A stretch of DNA of 64,000 nucleotides from Streptomyces katrae (GCF_000717655.1 NZ_JNZY01000020.1:1-64000); one strand, 5' to 3'. Counted from the stretch's first letter, positions 8,142 through 16,705 are shown. Made by a program: numbers and translations. Notes: generated from the letters alone by a model not told the origin.

Positions 8142-8186
8142 CGTGAGGTGCCCGTGCGACCTGCCTTCCTACCTCACGAAGTCGCA
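8142..8186. promoter_or_regulatory. Interleaved inverted repeats upstream of the 24-gene locus
   Basis: CGTGAGGT (8142-8149) pairs with ACCTCACG (8171-8178). TGCGAC (8155-8160) pairs with GTCGCA (8181-8186). The arms are in the order 1-2-1'-2', so as RNA they could form an H-type pseudoknot, and as DNA they offer two overlapping operators. They lie 80-125 bases before the first gene, in the 267-bp divergent gap that must hold its promoter and that of the zinc-finger operon. Confidence 0.4.
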
Positions 8187-8265
8187 TACGGGCGCTTTGA
8201 CGCAGGCTCCGGGCGCAAGCAGTGTGGGTCACGCCAACGACAACAGGCGGCGCCTGGAGGAATCC

Positions 8266-9090
8266 GTGAGCAGAAAGATTCTGGTCATTGTCTCCGAACA
8301 CGGTTACTGGGCCGAAGAACTGATAGGCCCCGTATCGAAGTTCGATGAGCGGGGCTACGAAGTCGTATTCGCCACGCCGACCGGAAAGCGTGCCCACGCT
8401 CTTCCGCCGAGCCTCGACGCGAACTTCATCGATCCTCCACTGGGACGGTCGGTCACCACCGAGGAGAACGCCCGACTGGGCCGGGAGTTCGAGCAGTCGA
8501 GCCGGCTGGACTCCCCGCTCGACATCGAGGCGTGGGTCCCCGAGCGCCCGTACACGAGCGAAGGGGGCTATCTGCGCAAGCTCGAGCAGTACCACCGCGA
8601 CCTGGACAAGCTCGAGGCCGACATCGCCGGCTACGACGCGGTCCTCATCGTCGGCGGCAGCGGGCCCATCGTCGACCTCGCCAACAACGAGCGCGTGCAC
8701 GCCCTGATCCTGGCCTTCAAGAAGGCCGGCAAGGTCGTGGCGGCCGAGTGCTACGGCGTGGCCTGCCTGGCCTTCGCCCGGGACTGGGGCGACCGCAAGA
8801 GCATCATCTGGGGCAAGCACGTCACCGGCCACTGCAAGGAGTACGACTACAAGGACGGAACCGGATTCCTCGGTACCGACTTCAACATGGGCCCCCCGCC
8901 GTACCCGCTGGAGTACATCCTGCGCGACGCGACCGGCCCGCGCGGGGCGTACCACGGGAACTTCGGCCACCCGCTCTCGGTGATTGTCGACTACCCGTTC
9001 GTGACCGGCCGTTCCACACCCGACTCGTATCTCACGGGGCAGAAGATCGTGGAAGTCCTGGAGGAAGGCCTCACCCGCTACGGGTGGTGA
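8266..9090 (+). CDS. DJ-1/PfpI-family protein (first of three)
   Basis: This 274-residue class-I glutamine-amidotransferase-like protein starts at GTG 8266 with GGAGG five bases upstream. The nucleophile elbow is AAECYGVACL, with C162 as the presumed reactive cysteine; the usual CHG is replaced by CYG, so the His normally after the cysteine is absent. SRKILVIVSEHGYWAEEL is the typical first strand and helix. Larger members of the family act as glyoxalase III (methylglyoxal to lactate), deglycases or hydratases. It opens the operon and probably acts on a reactive carbonyl or serves as a scaffold; which one is not determinable. Confidence 0.85.
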   Translation: MSRKILVIVSEHGYWAEELIGPVSKFDERGYEVVFATPTGKRAHALPPSLDANFIDPPLGRSVTTEENARLGREFEQSSRLDSPLDIEAWVPERPYTSEGGYLRKLEQYHRDLDKLEADIAGYDAVLIVGGSGPIVDLANNERVHALILAFKKAGKVVAAECYGVACLAFARDWGDRKSIIWGKHVTGHCKEYDYKDGTGFLGTDFNMGPPPYPLEYILRDATGPRGAYHGNFGHPLSVIVDYPFVTGRSTPDSYLTGQKIVEVLEEGLTRYGW

Positions 9091-9146
9091 TCCGGAAACC
9101 CGTGATCCGGAAACCCGTGATCCGGAAACCCGTGATCCGGAGACCG
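9088..9146. repeat. 15-bp tandem repeat, 3.9 copies
   Basis: TGATCCGGAAACCCG repeats exactly at 9088-9102, 9103-9117 and 9118-9132, followed by a diverged 14-bp copy TGATCCGGAGACCG (9133-9146). The array starts at the stop codon of the DJ-1 gene and fills most of the gap to the ThDP-enzyme gene. Each unit carries a stop codon (TGA) in the upstream gene's frame. Copy number could vary by slippage and alter spacing between the two genes. Confidence 0.95.
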
Positions 9147-9165
9147 TGAGAATGAGGGGGAATTC

Positions 9166-10809
9166 ATGGAAGCCACTCCCGGACGGGAAAGGCTGATCGA
9201 GCAGTTCAAGGCCGACGGCCTGAATGTGATGTTCGGAAATCCGGGGACGGTGGAACAGGGATTCCTCGACGCGGTGGACGCGGCGGAGGACTTCTCGTAC
9301 GTCCTCGCCCTCCAGGAGACCGTGGCCGCCGGCATCGCCGACGGCTACGCCCGGGCCACCGGCGGCGCGGCCCTGCTCCAGCTGCACTCCGGAGTGGGGC
9401 TGGGCAACGGCATCGGGATGCTCTACCAGTCGCTGCGCGGCCACACCCCGCTCGTCGTGGTCGCCGGCGACGCCGGGGTCCGCTACGACGCGATGGACGC
9501 GCAGATGGCGTCCGACCTGGTGGCGATGGCGAAGCCGGTGACGAAGTACGCGACGCGGGTCACCGACCGGCACTCCGTACTGCGCACCATCCGCCGGGCG
9601 GTCAAGATCGCCCTGACCCCGCCGCGCGGCCCGGTGTTCGTGGCGCTGCCGATGGACGTGCTGGACGAGCTGAACTCCGAGCCCGTCCTGCCCGCCGCGG
9701 TGCCCCTCACGGACGTTGCGCCCTCGTCCGCCTCGGTGGGACGGGCGGCCGAGCTGCTCGCCTCCGCGGAGCGGCCCGTGGTCCTCGTCGGTGACGGGGT
9801 CTCGCTCTCCGGGGCCCAGCGCGAACTGGTCGCCGTCGCCGAGCTGCTGGGCGCCGACGTGTACGAGGTGGACTCGTCCGAGGTGAACATCGCGGCCTCG
9901 CACCCGCTGCGCCGCGGCCAGACGGGCCACATGTTCGGCCCGCACAGCAAGGAGCTCGTCGCCGACGCGGACGGGGTGCTGATCGTCGGCACCTATGTCT
10001 TCCCGGAGGTGTTCCCCGAGCTGGAGAGCCCCTTCCGGGCCGGCGCGAAGGTCGTCCACATCGACCTGAACGCGTACGAGATCGCCAAGAACCACCCGGT
10101 GGACCTCGGCCTGGCCGCCGACCCCCGGCAGGCGCTGCGCGCGCTGGCCGGCGTGCTCGAACGCCTGCTGACCCCGCAGCGGCGGGCGGCCGCGGCCGCC
10201 CGGCTCGACACCCGCACCCGTGAGCGGGCACTGTCCGCCCGGTCGGGGGAGGCCGAGCAGGACGGCACGCCGATGGCCGTCTTCCTGCGGACCCTGGCCG
10301 AGCGGACCGGCGGGGACCTGATCGTCTTCGACGAGGCACTGACCACCTCGCCGCTGGTCACCCGGTACCTGCCGCCGGAGCGGCCCGGCGACTACCACCT
10401 CACCCGGGGCGGTTCGCTCGGCGTGGGCTTCCCGGGGGCGGTCGGCGCCAAGCTGGCCCGTCCGGACCGCCTCGTCGTCGGGTTCGCGGGCGACGGCGGG
10501 TCGATGTACACGTACCAGGCGCTGTGGACCGCGGTCCGGCACGGCATCGACGCCAAGTTCGTGGTCTGCAACAACCGCAAGTACCGGCTGCTCGACGACA
10601 ACATCGCCCAGTACTGGCGGGAGCGGGACATCCCGGAGCACGGCTTCCCGGGCTCCTTCGACCTCTCCCACCCCGAGATCGACTTCGCCGGGCTGGCGCG
10701 GGCGCTCGGCGCCGAGGGGATGCGGGTGGAGAAGCCGGACGAGGCGGTCGCCGCCGTGGCCCGGATGCTCGACCACCCCGGTCCCTTCCTCGTCGACGTA
10801 CAGATCTGA
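9166..10809 (+). CDS. ThDP-dependent enzyme, benzoylformate-decarboxylase-like
   Basis: At 547 residues this is the usual length of the ThDP decarboxylase superfamily. The catalytic Glu is E51 in LALQETVAAG, the cofactor motif GDG begins at residue 442 and ends with the NN of VVCNNRKY. The overall pattern (NPGTVEQGFLDAV, LHSGVGLGNGIGMLYQS, TPPRGPVFVALPMDVLD) is closest to benzoylformate decarboxylase. H74 matches the family's active-site His70, but the position of Ser26 is G24 here, so the substrate pocket is altered. The likely reaction is decarboxylation or carboligation of a 2-oxo acid to an aldehyde or acyloin. It sits just before three SnoaL-fold genes. Confidence 0.92.
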   Translation: MEATPGRERLIEQFKADGLNVMFGNPGTVEQGFLDAVDAAEDFSYVLALQETVAAGIADGYARATGGAALLQLHSGVGLGNGIGMLYQSLRGHTPLVVVAGDAGVRYDAMDAQMASDLVAMAKPVTKYATRVTDRHSVLRTIRRAVKIALTPPRGPVFVALPMDVLDELNSEPVLPAAVPLTDVAPSSASVGRAAELLASAERPVVLVGDGVSLSGAQRELVAVAELLGADVYEVDSSEVNIAASHPLRRGQTGHMFGPHSKELVADADGVLIVGTYVFPEVFPELESPFRAGAKVVHIDLNAYEIAKNHPVDLGLAADPRQALRALAGVLERLLTPQRRAAAAARLDTRTRERALSARSGEAEQDGTPMAVFLRTLAERTGGDLIVFDEALTTSPLVTRYLPPERPGDYHLTRGGSLGVGFPGAVGAKLARPDRLVVGFAGDGGSMYTYQALWTAVRHGIDAKFVVCNNRKYRLLDDNIAQYWRERDIPEHGFPGSFDLSHPEIDFAGLARALGAEGMRVEKPDEAVAAVARMLDHPGPFLVDVQI

Positions 10810-10868
10810 CGCACCGCTGCGCCCCAGACCCAGCGCACAGCACACCACCACGGACAGAAGGAGACCGC

Positions 10869-11300
10869 ATGCCCGCCGAGCGGCTGACCGAGGAAGCGAT
10901 CCGCACCTTCGCGGAGAACTGGTACGTGGCCCTGGACCAGCACCTTCCGCTGGACCGGGTGCTCCCGCTCATCACCGAGGACCTGGAGTTCAAGGTCCCC
11001 GAGGACACCTTCCTCGGACACCAGGGCTTCGGCCGCTGGTACGCGGCGGTCACGAACCGCTTCTTCGACGAGGTCCACACCGTCACCAAGGTGGAGCCCG
11101 TCATCGAGGGCGACCGGGCGATCGTCCGGGTCCTCGTCAACTGGCAGGCCAAGATCTGGGACCCGCCGGCGGCCCGCAGCCAGTGGCTCGGCTTCGACGC
11201 CGACCAGACCTGGACGGTCGTGGCCGGTCCCGACGGACCGCTGATCCAGCAGTACACCGTCAACGACCTGGCCCCGATGCCCGGTTCCGGCTCGCTCTGA
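10869..11300 (+). CDS. SnoaL-like protein 1
   Basis: A 143-residue cone-shaped alpha+beta barrel protein of the SnoaL/NTF2 type. It has the N-terminal helix ERLTEEAIRTFAENWYVALD, then PLITEDLEFKVPE, the loop TFLGHQGFGRWY and the strand pair AIVRVLVNWQAKIW. Members act as isomerases, cyclases or dehydratases, or as non-catalytic ligand binders. It is the first of three consecutive, mutually divergent copies placed between the ThDP enzyme and the GMC oxidoreductase. AGAAGGAG precedes the ATG at 10869. Confidence 0.85.
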   Translation: MPAERLTEEAIRTFAENWYVALDQHLPLDRVLPLITEDLEFKVPEDTFLGHQGFGRWYAAVTNRFFDEVHTVTKVEPVIEGDRAIVRVLVNWQAKIWDPPAARSQWLGFDADQTWTVVAGPDGPLIQQYTVNDLAPMPGSGSL

Positions 11301-11329
11301 ACACGGGCACCGGCGAAGGAGAAGCGACG

Positions 11330-11785
11330 ATGACCGAAGTGACACGGGAGCGGGTCGAGGCGGCGTACGCCGCCCTCGGCTCAGGCGACCGCGCCCGCAT
11401 CCTCGAGTACTACTCCGAGGACCTGCGGTGGCTGGTGCCGGGCAACCACCCGCTGGCCGGCTGGTACGAGAGCCTGGACGCCTTCCTGGAGCTGATGGGG
11501 CAGACCCACAAGCTCACGGGCGGCACCTTCCGCATGGACATCCAGTCCGTCCTCGTCGGCGAGGACTGCAGCGCCGACGTCTGCCGCAACGTCGCCCTGC
11601 GCGACGGCGCGGACCAGGGGAGCCGGTCGCCGTACGAGCGGATGGACTACCCGGTCTTCCACTTCATGCGGTGGCGGGACGGCCGGATCGTCGAGGGCCG
11701 TGACGGGCTCTTCGGGGACTCGGCGACCGCATTCAGCCAGTTCTGGGCGCCGTTCGCGCCCGACGGAACCCGCCGGGACCGATAG
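11330..11785 (+). CDS. SnoaL-like protein 2
   Basis: A 151-residue SnoaL/NTF2-fold protein: VEAAYAALGSGDRARILEYYSEDLRWLVPGNHPLAGWY is the classic ketosteroid-isomerase-like opening, with a conserved Trp-x-x-Pro-Gly turn. The C-terminal part FHFMRWRDGRIVEGRD is the family's last strand pair, as in limonene-epoxide-hydrolase and SnoaL-2 proteins. GAAGGAGAAG precedes the ATG. It differs clearly in sequence from the copies on either side, which suggests distinct steps or ligands and not a recent duplication. Confidence 0.85.
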   Translation: MTEVTRERVEAAYAALGSGDRARILEYYSEDLRWLVPGNHPLAGWYESLDAFLELMGQTHKLTGGTFRMDIQSVLVGEDCSADVCRNVALRDGADQGSRSPYERMDYPVFHFMRWRDGRIVEGRDGLFGDSATAFSQFWAPFAPDGTRRDR

Positions 11786-11798
11786 GGGGAGGAGCGCG

Positions 11799-12179
11799 AT
11801 GAGCGCTGTGGACGCACGACGGATCCTTGAGAAGTACTACGAGTACGCCAACGCCGGCGACTGGGACCGCTGGTGCGACCTGTTCGCCGAGGACCAGGTC
11901 ATGGACGAGCAGCTCGCCGGACACATCGAGGGCCTGGAGGTCCTGCGCTCGATGATGAAGGGCATGGGGACGATGTACCGCGTCTTCCGGAACAAGCCCG
12001 TGCACTTCCTCGTCGACGGGGAGAAGGCCGCGGCCGTCTCCCACCTCAGCGCCGTCAGCGCCTCCGGCGAGGCGATCGAGGCCGAGGTCATGAACTTCTT
12101 CCGGATCGTGGACGGAAAGATCGCCTACATGGCGAACTACCACGACACCGTCCCCTTCCAGGTGCTGGGCCAGGGCTGA
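11799..12179 (+). CDS. SnoaL-like protein 3
   Basis: A 126-residue SnoaL/NTF2-fold protein, starting at ATG 11799 after GGGGGAGGAG. ARRILEKYYEYANAGDWDRW and LFAEDQVMDEQLAGHIEG form the N-terminal half; NFFRIVDGKIAYMANYHD forms the last strands and provides the conserved aromatic/His edge of the pocket. It is only 13 bases upstream of the GMC oxidoreductase start, so it is most likely co-translated with it. Its catalytic role, if any, is unknown. Confidence 0.85.
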   Translation: MSAVDARRILEKYYEYANAGDWDRWCDLFAEDQVMDEQLAGHIEGLEVLRSMMKGMGTMYRVFRNKPVHFLVDGEKAAAVSHLSAVSASGEAIEAEVMNFFRIVDGKIAYMANYHDTVPFQVLGQG

Positions 12180-12192
12180 GGGAGGCCGACTC

Positions 12193-13806
12193 GTGGCGAT
12201 CGCCGAGAGAGAAGAGTACGACTACGTCATCGTGGGATCCGGCACCGCGGGCAGCGTCCTCGCGAACCGGCTCTCCGAGGACCCGGACCTCTCCGTCCTG
12301 GTCCTGGAGGCGGGCGGCAACCGCATCCCGCCCGAGGTGGACGACCCGTCCTCCTGGTACAAGCTGCTCGGCGGGCCCGTCGACTGGGGTTACACCAGCG
12401 TCCCGCAGCCCGGGCTCGACGGGCGCCGTACGTACGAACCGCGCGGCAAGGCACCCGGCGGCAGCAGCAACCTGTACATCATGATGCACATCCGGGGCCA
12501 CGCCTCGGACTTCGACAACTGGGCCTACCAGGGCGCCGCCGGCTGGGGGTACGAGGACGTCCTGCCGTACTTCGCCCTCCTGGAGGGCCAGGAGGACGCC
12601 ATCGCGCCCACCACCGGCACCCGCGGCCCGCAGCGCATCACCAACGCCGGGCAGCACGGCCCCAACCCGGTCTCCCGCGCCTTCATCGACGCGGCCGTCG
12701 AACTCGGCCACCAGGAGATCGCCGACTTCAACACCGACGGGCCCCGTCGCGGCCTCTTCGGCACCGGCTGGCACCACATCGACGTGGCCGACGGGCGCCG
12801 CCAGGGCACCCTCGCCGCCTATCTGGAGCCGGCGCTGGAGCGACCCAACCTGACCCTGCGCACCAGCGCCCAGAGCACCCGGCTGCTCTTCGACGGCGAC
12901 ACCTGCACGGGCGTCGAGTACATGCAGCTCGCACCGCCCGCCGAATTCCCCGGCCGGACCGTGCGCGACGGCCACAGCGCCACCGCCGAGCCCGGACTGC
13001 ACTCCGTACGGGCCCGCCGCGAGGTGATCGTGGCCGCCGGGGCGATCGAGTCCCCGAAGCTGCTGCTGCTCTCCGGCATCGGGAACCCCGAGCAGCTGGG
13101 CGAGCACGGCATCGAGACGGTCGCGGCCCTGCCCGGGGTCGGCGAGAACTTCCACAACCACGTCCTGACCGGGCTGATGGCCGAGGTCACCCAGGAACTC
13201 CCGCCGCCGGCCCAGAACCTGTCGGAGAGCGCTCTGTTCCTCTCGTCCCAGCCCGGTCTGCCCGCGCCCGACCTGCAGATCGCCTTCGTCCACGTGCCGT
13301 TCGACGTGATCGTCGGCAAGGACCACCCGAACACGGTGAGCATCCTGCCCGGTGTCGTACGGCCCGTCTCGCGCGGCTGGATCAGGCTCGCGAGCGCCGA
13401 TCCGCTGGCCCACCCGCTGATCAACCCGAACTACCTGGGCGACCGGTGGGACCTCGAGCGGATGGTGCAGGGCATCAAGCTGGCCCGCGAGATCTTCGCG
13501 ACCTCGGCCTTCTCGCCCTGGTACAAGCAGGAGCTCCAGCCCGGTCCCGGCTACGGCACCGACGAGGACCTGCGGACCTTCGCGCAGCAGAAGTCCGAGA
13601 GCTACCACCACCAGGCCGGCTCCTGCCGCATGGGCATCGACGACCTCTCGGTCGTCGACCCCGAGCTGCGCGTGCACGGCGTACGCAACCTGCGCGTCGT
13701 CGACGCCAGCGTGATGCCCGCGGTCCCGTCGGGCAACTGCCACACCGCCATCGCGATGATCGCCGAGCGCGCGGCGGACTTCCTGAGGGGGGTGTCCCGT
13801 GCCTGA
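12193..13806 (+). CDS. GMC-family FAD-dependent oxidoreductase
   Basis: This is a 537-residue glucose-methanol-choline family flavoprotein. The dinucleotide motif VGSGTAGSVLANRLS is near residue 14, and the family signature GKAPGGSSNLYIMMHIRG precedes the substrate domain. Catalytic residues of the family are visible as H473 in HQAGSCRMG and H517 in SGNCHTAIAMIAERAADFL. Such enzymes oxidise primary or sugar alcohols to aldehydes/lactones with O2 or another acceptor. There is no signal peptide, so it is cytoplasmic. It begins with GTG and overlaps the next gene by eight bases. In this operon it could generate the aldehydes handled by the downstream dehydrogenases. Confidence 0.93.
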   Translation: MAIAEREEYDYVIVGSGTAGSVLANRLSEDPDLSVLVLEAGGNRIPPEVDDPSSWYKLLGGPVDWGYTSVPQPGLDGRRTYEPRGKAPGGSSNLYIMMHIRGHASDFDNWAYQGAAGWGYEDVLPYFALLEGQEDAIAPTTGTRGPQRITNAGQHGPNPVSRAFIDAAVELGHQEIADFNTDGPRRGLFGTGWHHIDVADGRRQGTLAAYLEPALERPNLTLRTSAQSTRLLFDGDTCTGVEYMQLAPPAEFPGRTVRDGHSATAEPGLHSVRARREVIVAAGAIESPKLLLLSGIGNPEQLGEHGIETVAALPGVGENFHNHVLTGLMAEVTQELPPPAQNLSESALFLSSQPGLPAPDLQIAFVHVPFDVIVGKDHPNTVSILPGVVRPVSRGWIRLASADPLAHPLINPNYLGDRWDLERMVQGIKLAREIFATSAFSPWYKQELQPGPGYGTDEDLRTFAQQKSESYHHQAGSCRMGIDDLSVVDPELRVHGVRNLRVVDASVMPAVPSGNCHTAIAMIAERAADFLRGVSRA

Positions 13807-14410
13807 CGTCGTACTGCGCGAGGGTGCGCTGAGCGGGACCCGGATCGCGGTCCTGGTCGAGAGCGACTTCTACGAGCCGGAGATCTTCTACTACCAGCAC
13901 CGGTTCGCCGAGGAGGGCGCCGAGGTCGACTTCCTGACCCGGCTGTGGGGCAACGACTCCATCACCTTCTCCGGGCACGAGTACCGGGCGCCGTTCACCG
14001 CCGACAAGTCCCTGGAGGGGCTGAGCGACGAGGACCTGCGCCGGTACGCGGCGATCATCGTGCCCTCGGGCATGGTGGCCGACCGGCTGCGCTACACCGA
14101 GGACGTCGACGTCCTCGCGCCGGCGACCGAGCTGCTGCGCCGGGCCTTCGAGGAGCCGACGGTCCTCAAGGGGATCATCTGCCACGGCATGTGGCTGGCC
14201 TCCTCGATCCCGGGCAAGGTGCGCGGCCGCAAGGTGGTCTGCCACAACAACCTCATCGGCGACGTCCGCAACATGGGCGGCGAGTACGTCGACGAGGACG
14301 TGGTGGTCGACGGTGACCTGGTCACCGGCCGCACCGGCGCCCACCACCACCTCTTCGCCCGCCGGATCATCGAGCTGATCGCGGCGGGGCGGGGCCGGGG
14401 GGCCGCCTGA
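13799..14410 (+). CDS. DJ-1/PfpI-family protein (second of three)
   Basis: A 203-residue PfpI-type protein starting at GTG 13799 inside the end of the GMC gene. The first strand is RIAVLVESDFYEPEIFYY, with the family's acidic residue in the E-P-E segment. The nucleophile elbow is GIICHGMWLAS, with C128 followed by the usual His-Gly. The C-terminal part matches the protease-like PfpI/YhbO group. Known members are deglycases, hydratases or chaperone-like proteins. It ends in TGATG shared with the VOC gene. Confidence 0.9.
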   Translation: MPDVVLREGALSGTRIAVLVESDFYEPEIFYYQHRFAEEGAEVDFLTRLWGNDSITFSGHEYRAPFTADKSLEGLSDEDLRRYAAIIVPSGMVADRLRYTEDVDVLAPATELLRRAFEEPTVLKGIICHGMWLASSIPGKVRGRKVVCHNNLIGDVRNMGGEYVDEDVVVDGDLVTGRTGAHHHLFARRIIELIAAGRGRGAA

Positions 14411-14841
14411 TGGCCGGGATGGTCTGGTCGCACGTGGGCCTGAACTGCACGGACCAGAAGACCACCGAGGAGTTCTACACCCGGTACTTCGGCTTCACCC
14501 GGGCCAGGGTGGTCGATCTCGGGGAGGCGCAGATCGTGTTCCTGCGCCGCGGTGACGCGTACCTGGAGCTCTTCGCGGCCGGCACCGAACCGGCCCGCCA
14601 GGCGCACGACGACGGGCCGCAGGCCCCGGGCCGGATGCGCCACCTGGCCTTTCAGACCGACAGCGTGGACGCGTTCCTGGCGGAGCTGGGCGACGCGGCC
14701 GAAGTGACCCTGGGCCCGCTGGACTTCGACGACTTCATCTGCGGCTGGCGGACCGTGTGGGTCCGCGATCCCGACGGGGTGATCGTCGAGGTCAGTCAGG
14801 GATTCGAGGACGACCGCTCACACGACAAGGACGGTGCATGA
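14410..14841 (+). CDS. VOC-superfamily (glyoxalase/dioxygenase-fold) protein
   Basis: At 143 residues this is a single-chain VOC protein with two beta-alpha-beta-beta-beta units. Metal-ligand candidates are H8 in VWSHVGLNC, E59 in YLELFAAG, H78 in MRHLAFQT and the Glu of GVIVEVSQ. That H/E/H/E arrangement fits glyoxalase I or a related isomerase/lyase better than a ring-cleaving dioxygenase. Its start shares one base with the stop of the preceding PfpI gene. Glyoxalase-type activity would fit beside three DJ-1 proteins, but the substrate is not proven. Confidence 0.87.
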   Translation: MAGMVWSHVGLNCTDQKTTEEFYTRYFGFTRARVVDLGEAQIVFLRRGDAYLELFAAGTEPARQAHDDGPQAPGRMRHLAFQTDSVDAFLAELGDAAEVTLGPLDFDDFICGWRTVWVRDPDGVIVEVSQGFEDDRSHDKDGA

Positions 14842-16663
14842 CATGGCGGACGCCGTGAGCTTCTCCTTCTCCGACACCATCGCGGGCTACGTCGGCCGCT
14901 TCGACTCCGAGTCCCGCGTGCTGCGGCTGAAGACCTCGGACGGCCGCGAGTTCGACGTTTCCCTCGCGGGGGACCCGAGTGCCGAGCTGGTCCGCAACCT
15001 GGACGAGCCGTACATCGACGCCTCCGGGCACATCGACGAGATGCTCTCGCCGGGCCGGTTCCTCTTCGTCTACGGCGTCCACTACCCGGAGCACGGGGGC
15101 CGCTTCGAGGCGAAGCGCCTGGTGTTCCTGGGCCGCGGCGCCGAGGACTACCGGTTCGAGGAGGCCAGCTGGTGGGTCAAGCAGATCGAGTCGCTGGCCG
15201 ACTTCTACAAGCGGGCGCAGTTCGGCGAGGGCCCGGTGGACTTCACCGAGTACCGCACCGAGATCCGGCTCGGCGGCGACAAGACCGCCAGCCACGTCCA
15301 GGAGACCGACACGATCTCCCGCCTGGTCTACGGCATGGCCTCGGCCTACCTGCTGACCGGCAAGGACGAGTACCTCGAGGTCGCCGAGCGCGGCACCGAG
15401 TACCTGCGCAAGCACATGCGGGTCGTGGACAGCGAGGAGGACGTGGTCTTCTGGTACCACGGCATCAGCGTCGACGGGGACAGCGAGCGCAAGCTGTTCA
15501 CCTCGGAGTTCTCCGACGACTACGACGCGATCCCGATGTACGAGCAGATCTACGCGCTGGCCGGCCCGATCCAGACGTACCGCATCACCGGTGACATCCG
15601 GATCAAGAACGACGCGGACGCCACCATCCGCCTGTTCGACAAGTTCTTCCTGGACCGCGAGCAGGGCGGCTACTACTCGCACATCGACCCGATCCTGTTC
15701 AGCGCGGACCACGAGTCCCTCGGCGAGAACGCCGAGCGCAAGAACTGGAACTCGGTCGGCGACCACGCGCCCGCGTACCTGATCAACCTGTACCTGGCGA
15801 CCGGCGAGCAGAAGTACGCCGACTTCCTCGAGTACACCTTCGACACCATCGCGGACAAGTTCCCGGACTACAAGAACAGCCCGTTCGTCCAGGAGCGCTT
15901 CTTCCGCGACTGGTCGCACGACACCGCGCACAGCTGGCAGCAGAACCGCGCGGTCGTCGGGCACAACCTGAAGATCGCCTGGAACCTGATGCGGATGAAC
16001 TCGCTGAAGGCCAAGCCGGCGTACGAGGAGCTCGCCAAGAAGATCGGCGAGATCATGCCGGCGGTCGGCAGCGACGTCCAGCGCGGCGGCTGGTACGACG
16101 TCGTGGAGCGTGTGAAGGACGGGGACCAGGAGGCGTATCGTTTCGCCTGGCACGACCGCAAGGCCTGGTGGCAGCAGGAGCAGGCGATCCTCGCCTACCT
16201 CATCCTGAACGGCACGGTCGGGGGCGACGCCTTCCTGCGCGAGGCCCGGCAGGCGGAGGCCTTCTACAACACGTTCTTCCTCGACCACGACGAGGGAGCC
16301 GTCTACTTCAACGTGCTCGCCAGCGGTACGCCGTACCTGCTCGGCACGGAGCGGCTCAAGGGCAGCCACTCGATGTCCATGTACCACTCGGCGGAGCTCT
16401 GCTACCTGTCCGCCGTCTACAACAACCTGCTCATCAACGGGCGGGAAATGGACTTCCACTTCAAGCCCGACCCGACCGACCTGCCCGACCGCGTGCTGCG
16501 CGTCTCGCCCGACCTGCTGCCCGCGGGCTCGGTGCAGATCGCGTCCGTCGAGATCGACGAGAAGCCGTACCGGGACTTCGACGCCGACGGTCTCACCGTC
16601 CGGCTGCCCGACGTCCAGGGGCGGGTCAAGGTCAAGGTCCGGCTGCGCCCGGTGACTTCATAG
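14834..16663 (+). CDS. AGE-family (alpha/alpha)6-barrel protein, putative sugar epimerase/isomerase
   Basis: This is a 609-residue protein. Residues ~1-110 form a unique beta-rich N-terminal domain, and residues ~115-520 form an (alpha/alpha)6 toroid like N-acylglucosamine 2-epimerase and cellobiose 2-epimerase. The barrel shows repeated helix pairs and the segment WHDRKAWWQQEQAILAYL, which matches the WWxQ(A/E)E core of the family, and a C-terminal YHSAELCYL. A small C-terminal beta domain (~530-609) is added. The usual family length is ~400, so both extensions are unusual and may bind glycans. ATG 14834 is favoured by AAGGA six bases upstream; ATG 14843 is the alternative. Confidence 0.75.
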   Translation: MHDMADAVSFSFSDTIAGYVGRFDSESRVLRLKTSDGREFDVSLAGDPSAELVRNLDEPYIDASGHIDEMLSPGRFLFVYGVHYPEHGGRFEAKRLVFLGRGAEDYRFEEASWWVKQIESLADFYKRAQFGEGPVDFTEYRTEIRLGGDKTASHVQETDTISRLVYGMASAYLLTGKDEYLEVAERGTEYLRKHMRVVDSEEDVVFWYHGISVDGDSERKLFTSEFSDDYDAIPMYEQIYALAGPIQTYRITGDIRIKNDADATIRLFDKFFLDREQGGYYSHIDPILFSADHESLGENAERKNWNSVGDHAPAYLINLYLATGEQKYADFLEYTFDTIADKFPDYKNSPFVQERFFRDWSHDTAHSWQQNRAVVGHNLKIAWNLMRMNSLKAKPAYEELAKKIGEIMPAVGSDVQRGGWYDVVERVKDGDQEAYRFAWHDRKAWWQQEQAILAYLILNGTVGGDAFLREARQAEAFYNTFFLDHDEGAVYFNVLASGTPYLLGTERLKGSHSMSMYHSAELCYLSAVYNNLLINGREMDFHFKPDPTDLPDRVLRVSPDLLPAGSVQIASVEIDEKPYRDFDADGLTVRLPDVQGRVKVKVRLRPVTS

Positions 16664-16705
16664 CGCTCAACGGGGGGCGCCCCGACAAGAGGGGAAAGCA
16701 AAGCC

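Noticed and set aside
9088..9146. CRISPR-like array
   Set aside because: The 15-bp units are directly adjacent with no spacers and no cas genes are near.
7726..10851. A 1041-codon minus-strand frame
   Set aside because: Only its last 90 codons (UBP finger) are real; the rest is antisense to the DJ-1 and ThDP genes and is Arg/Gly/Val-rich shadow.
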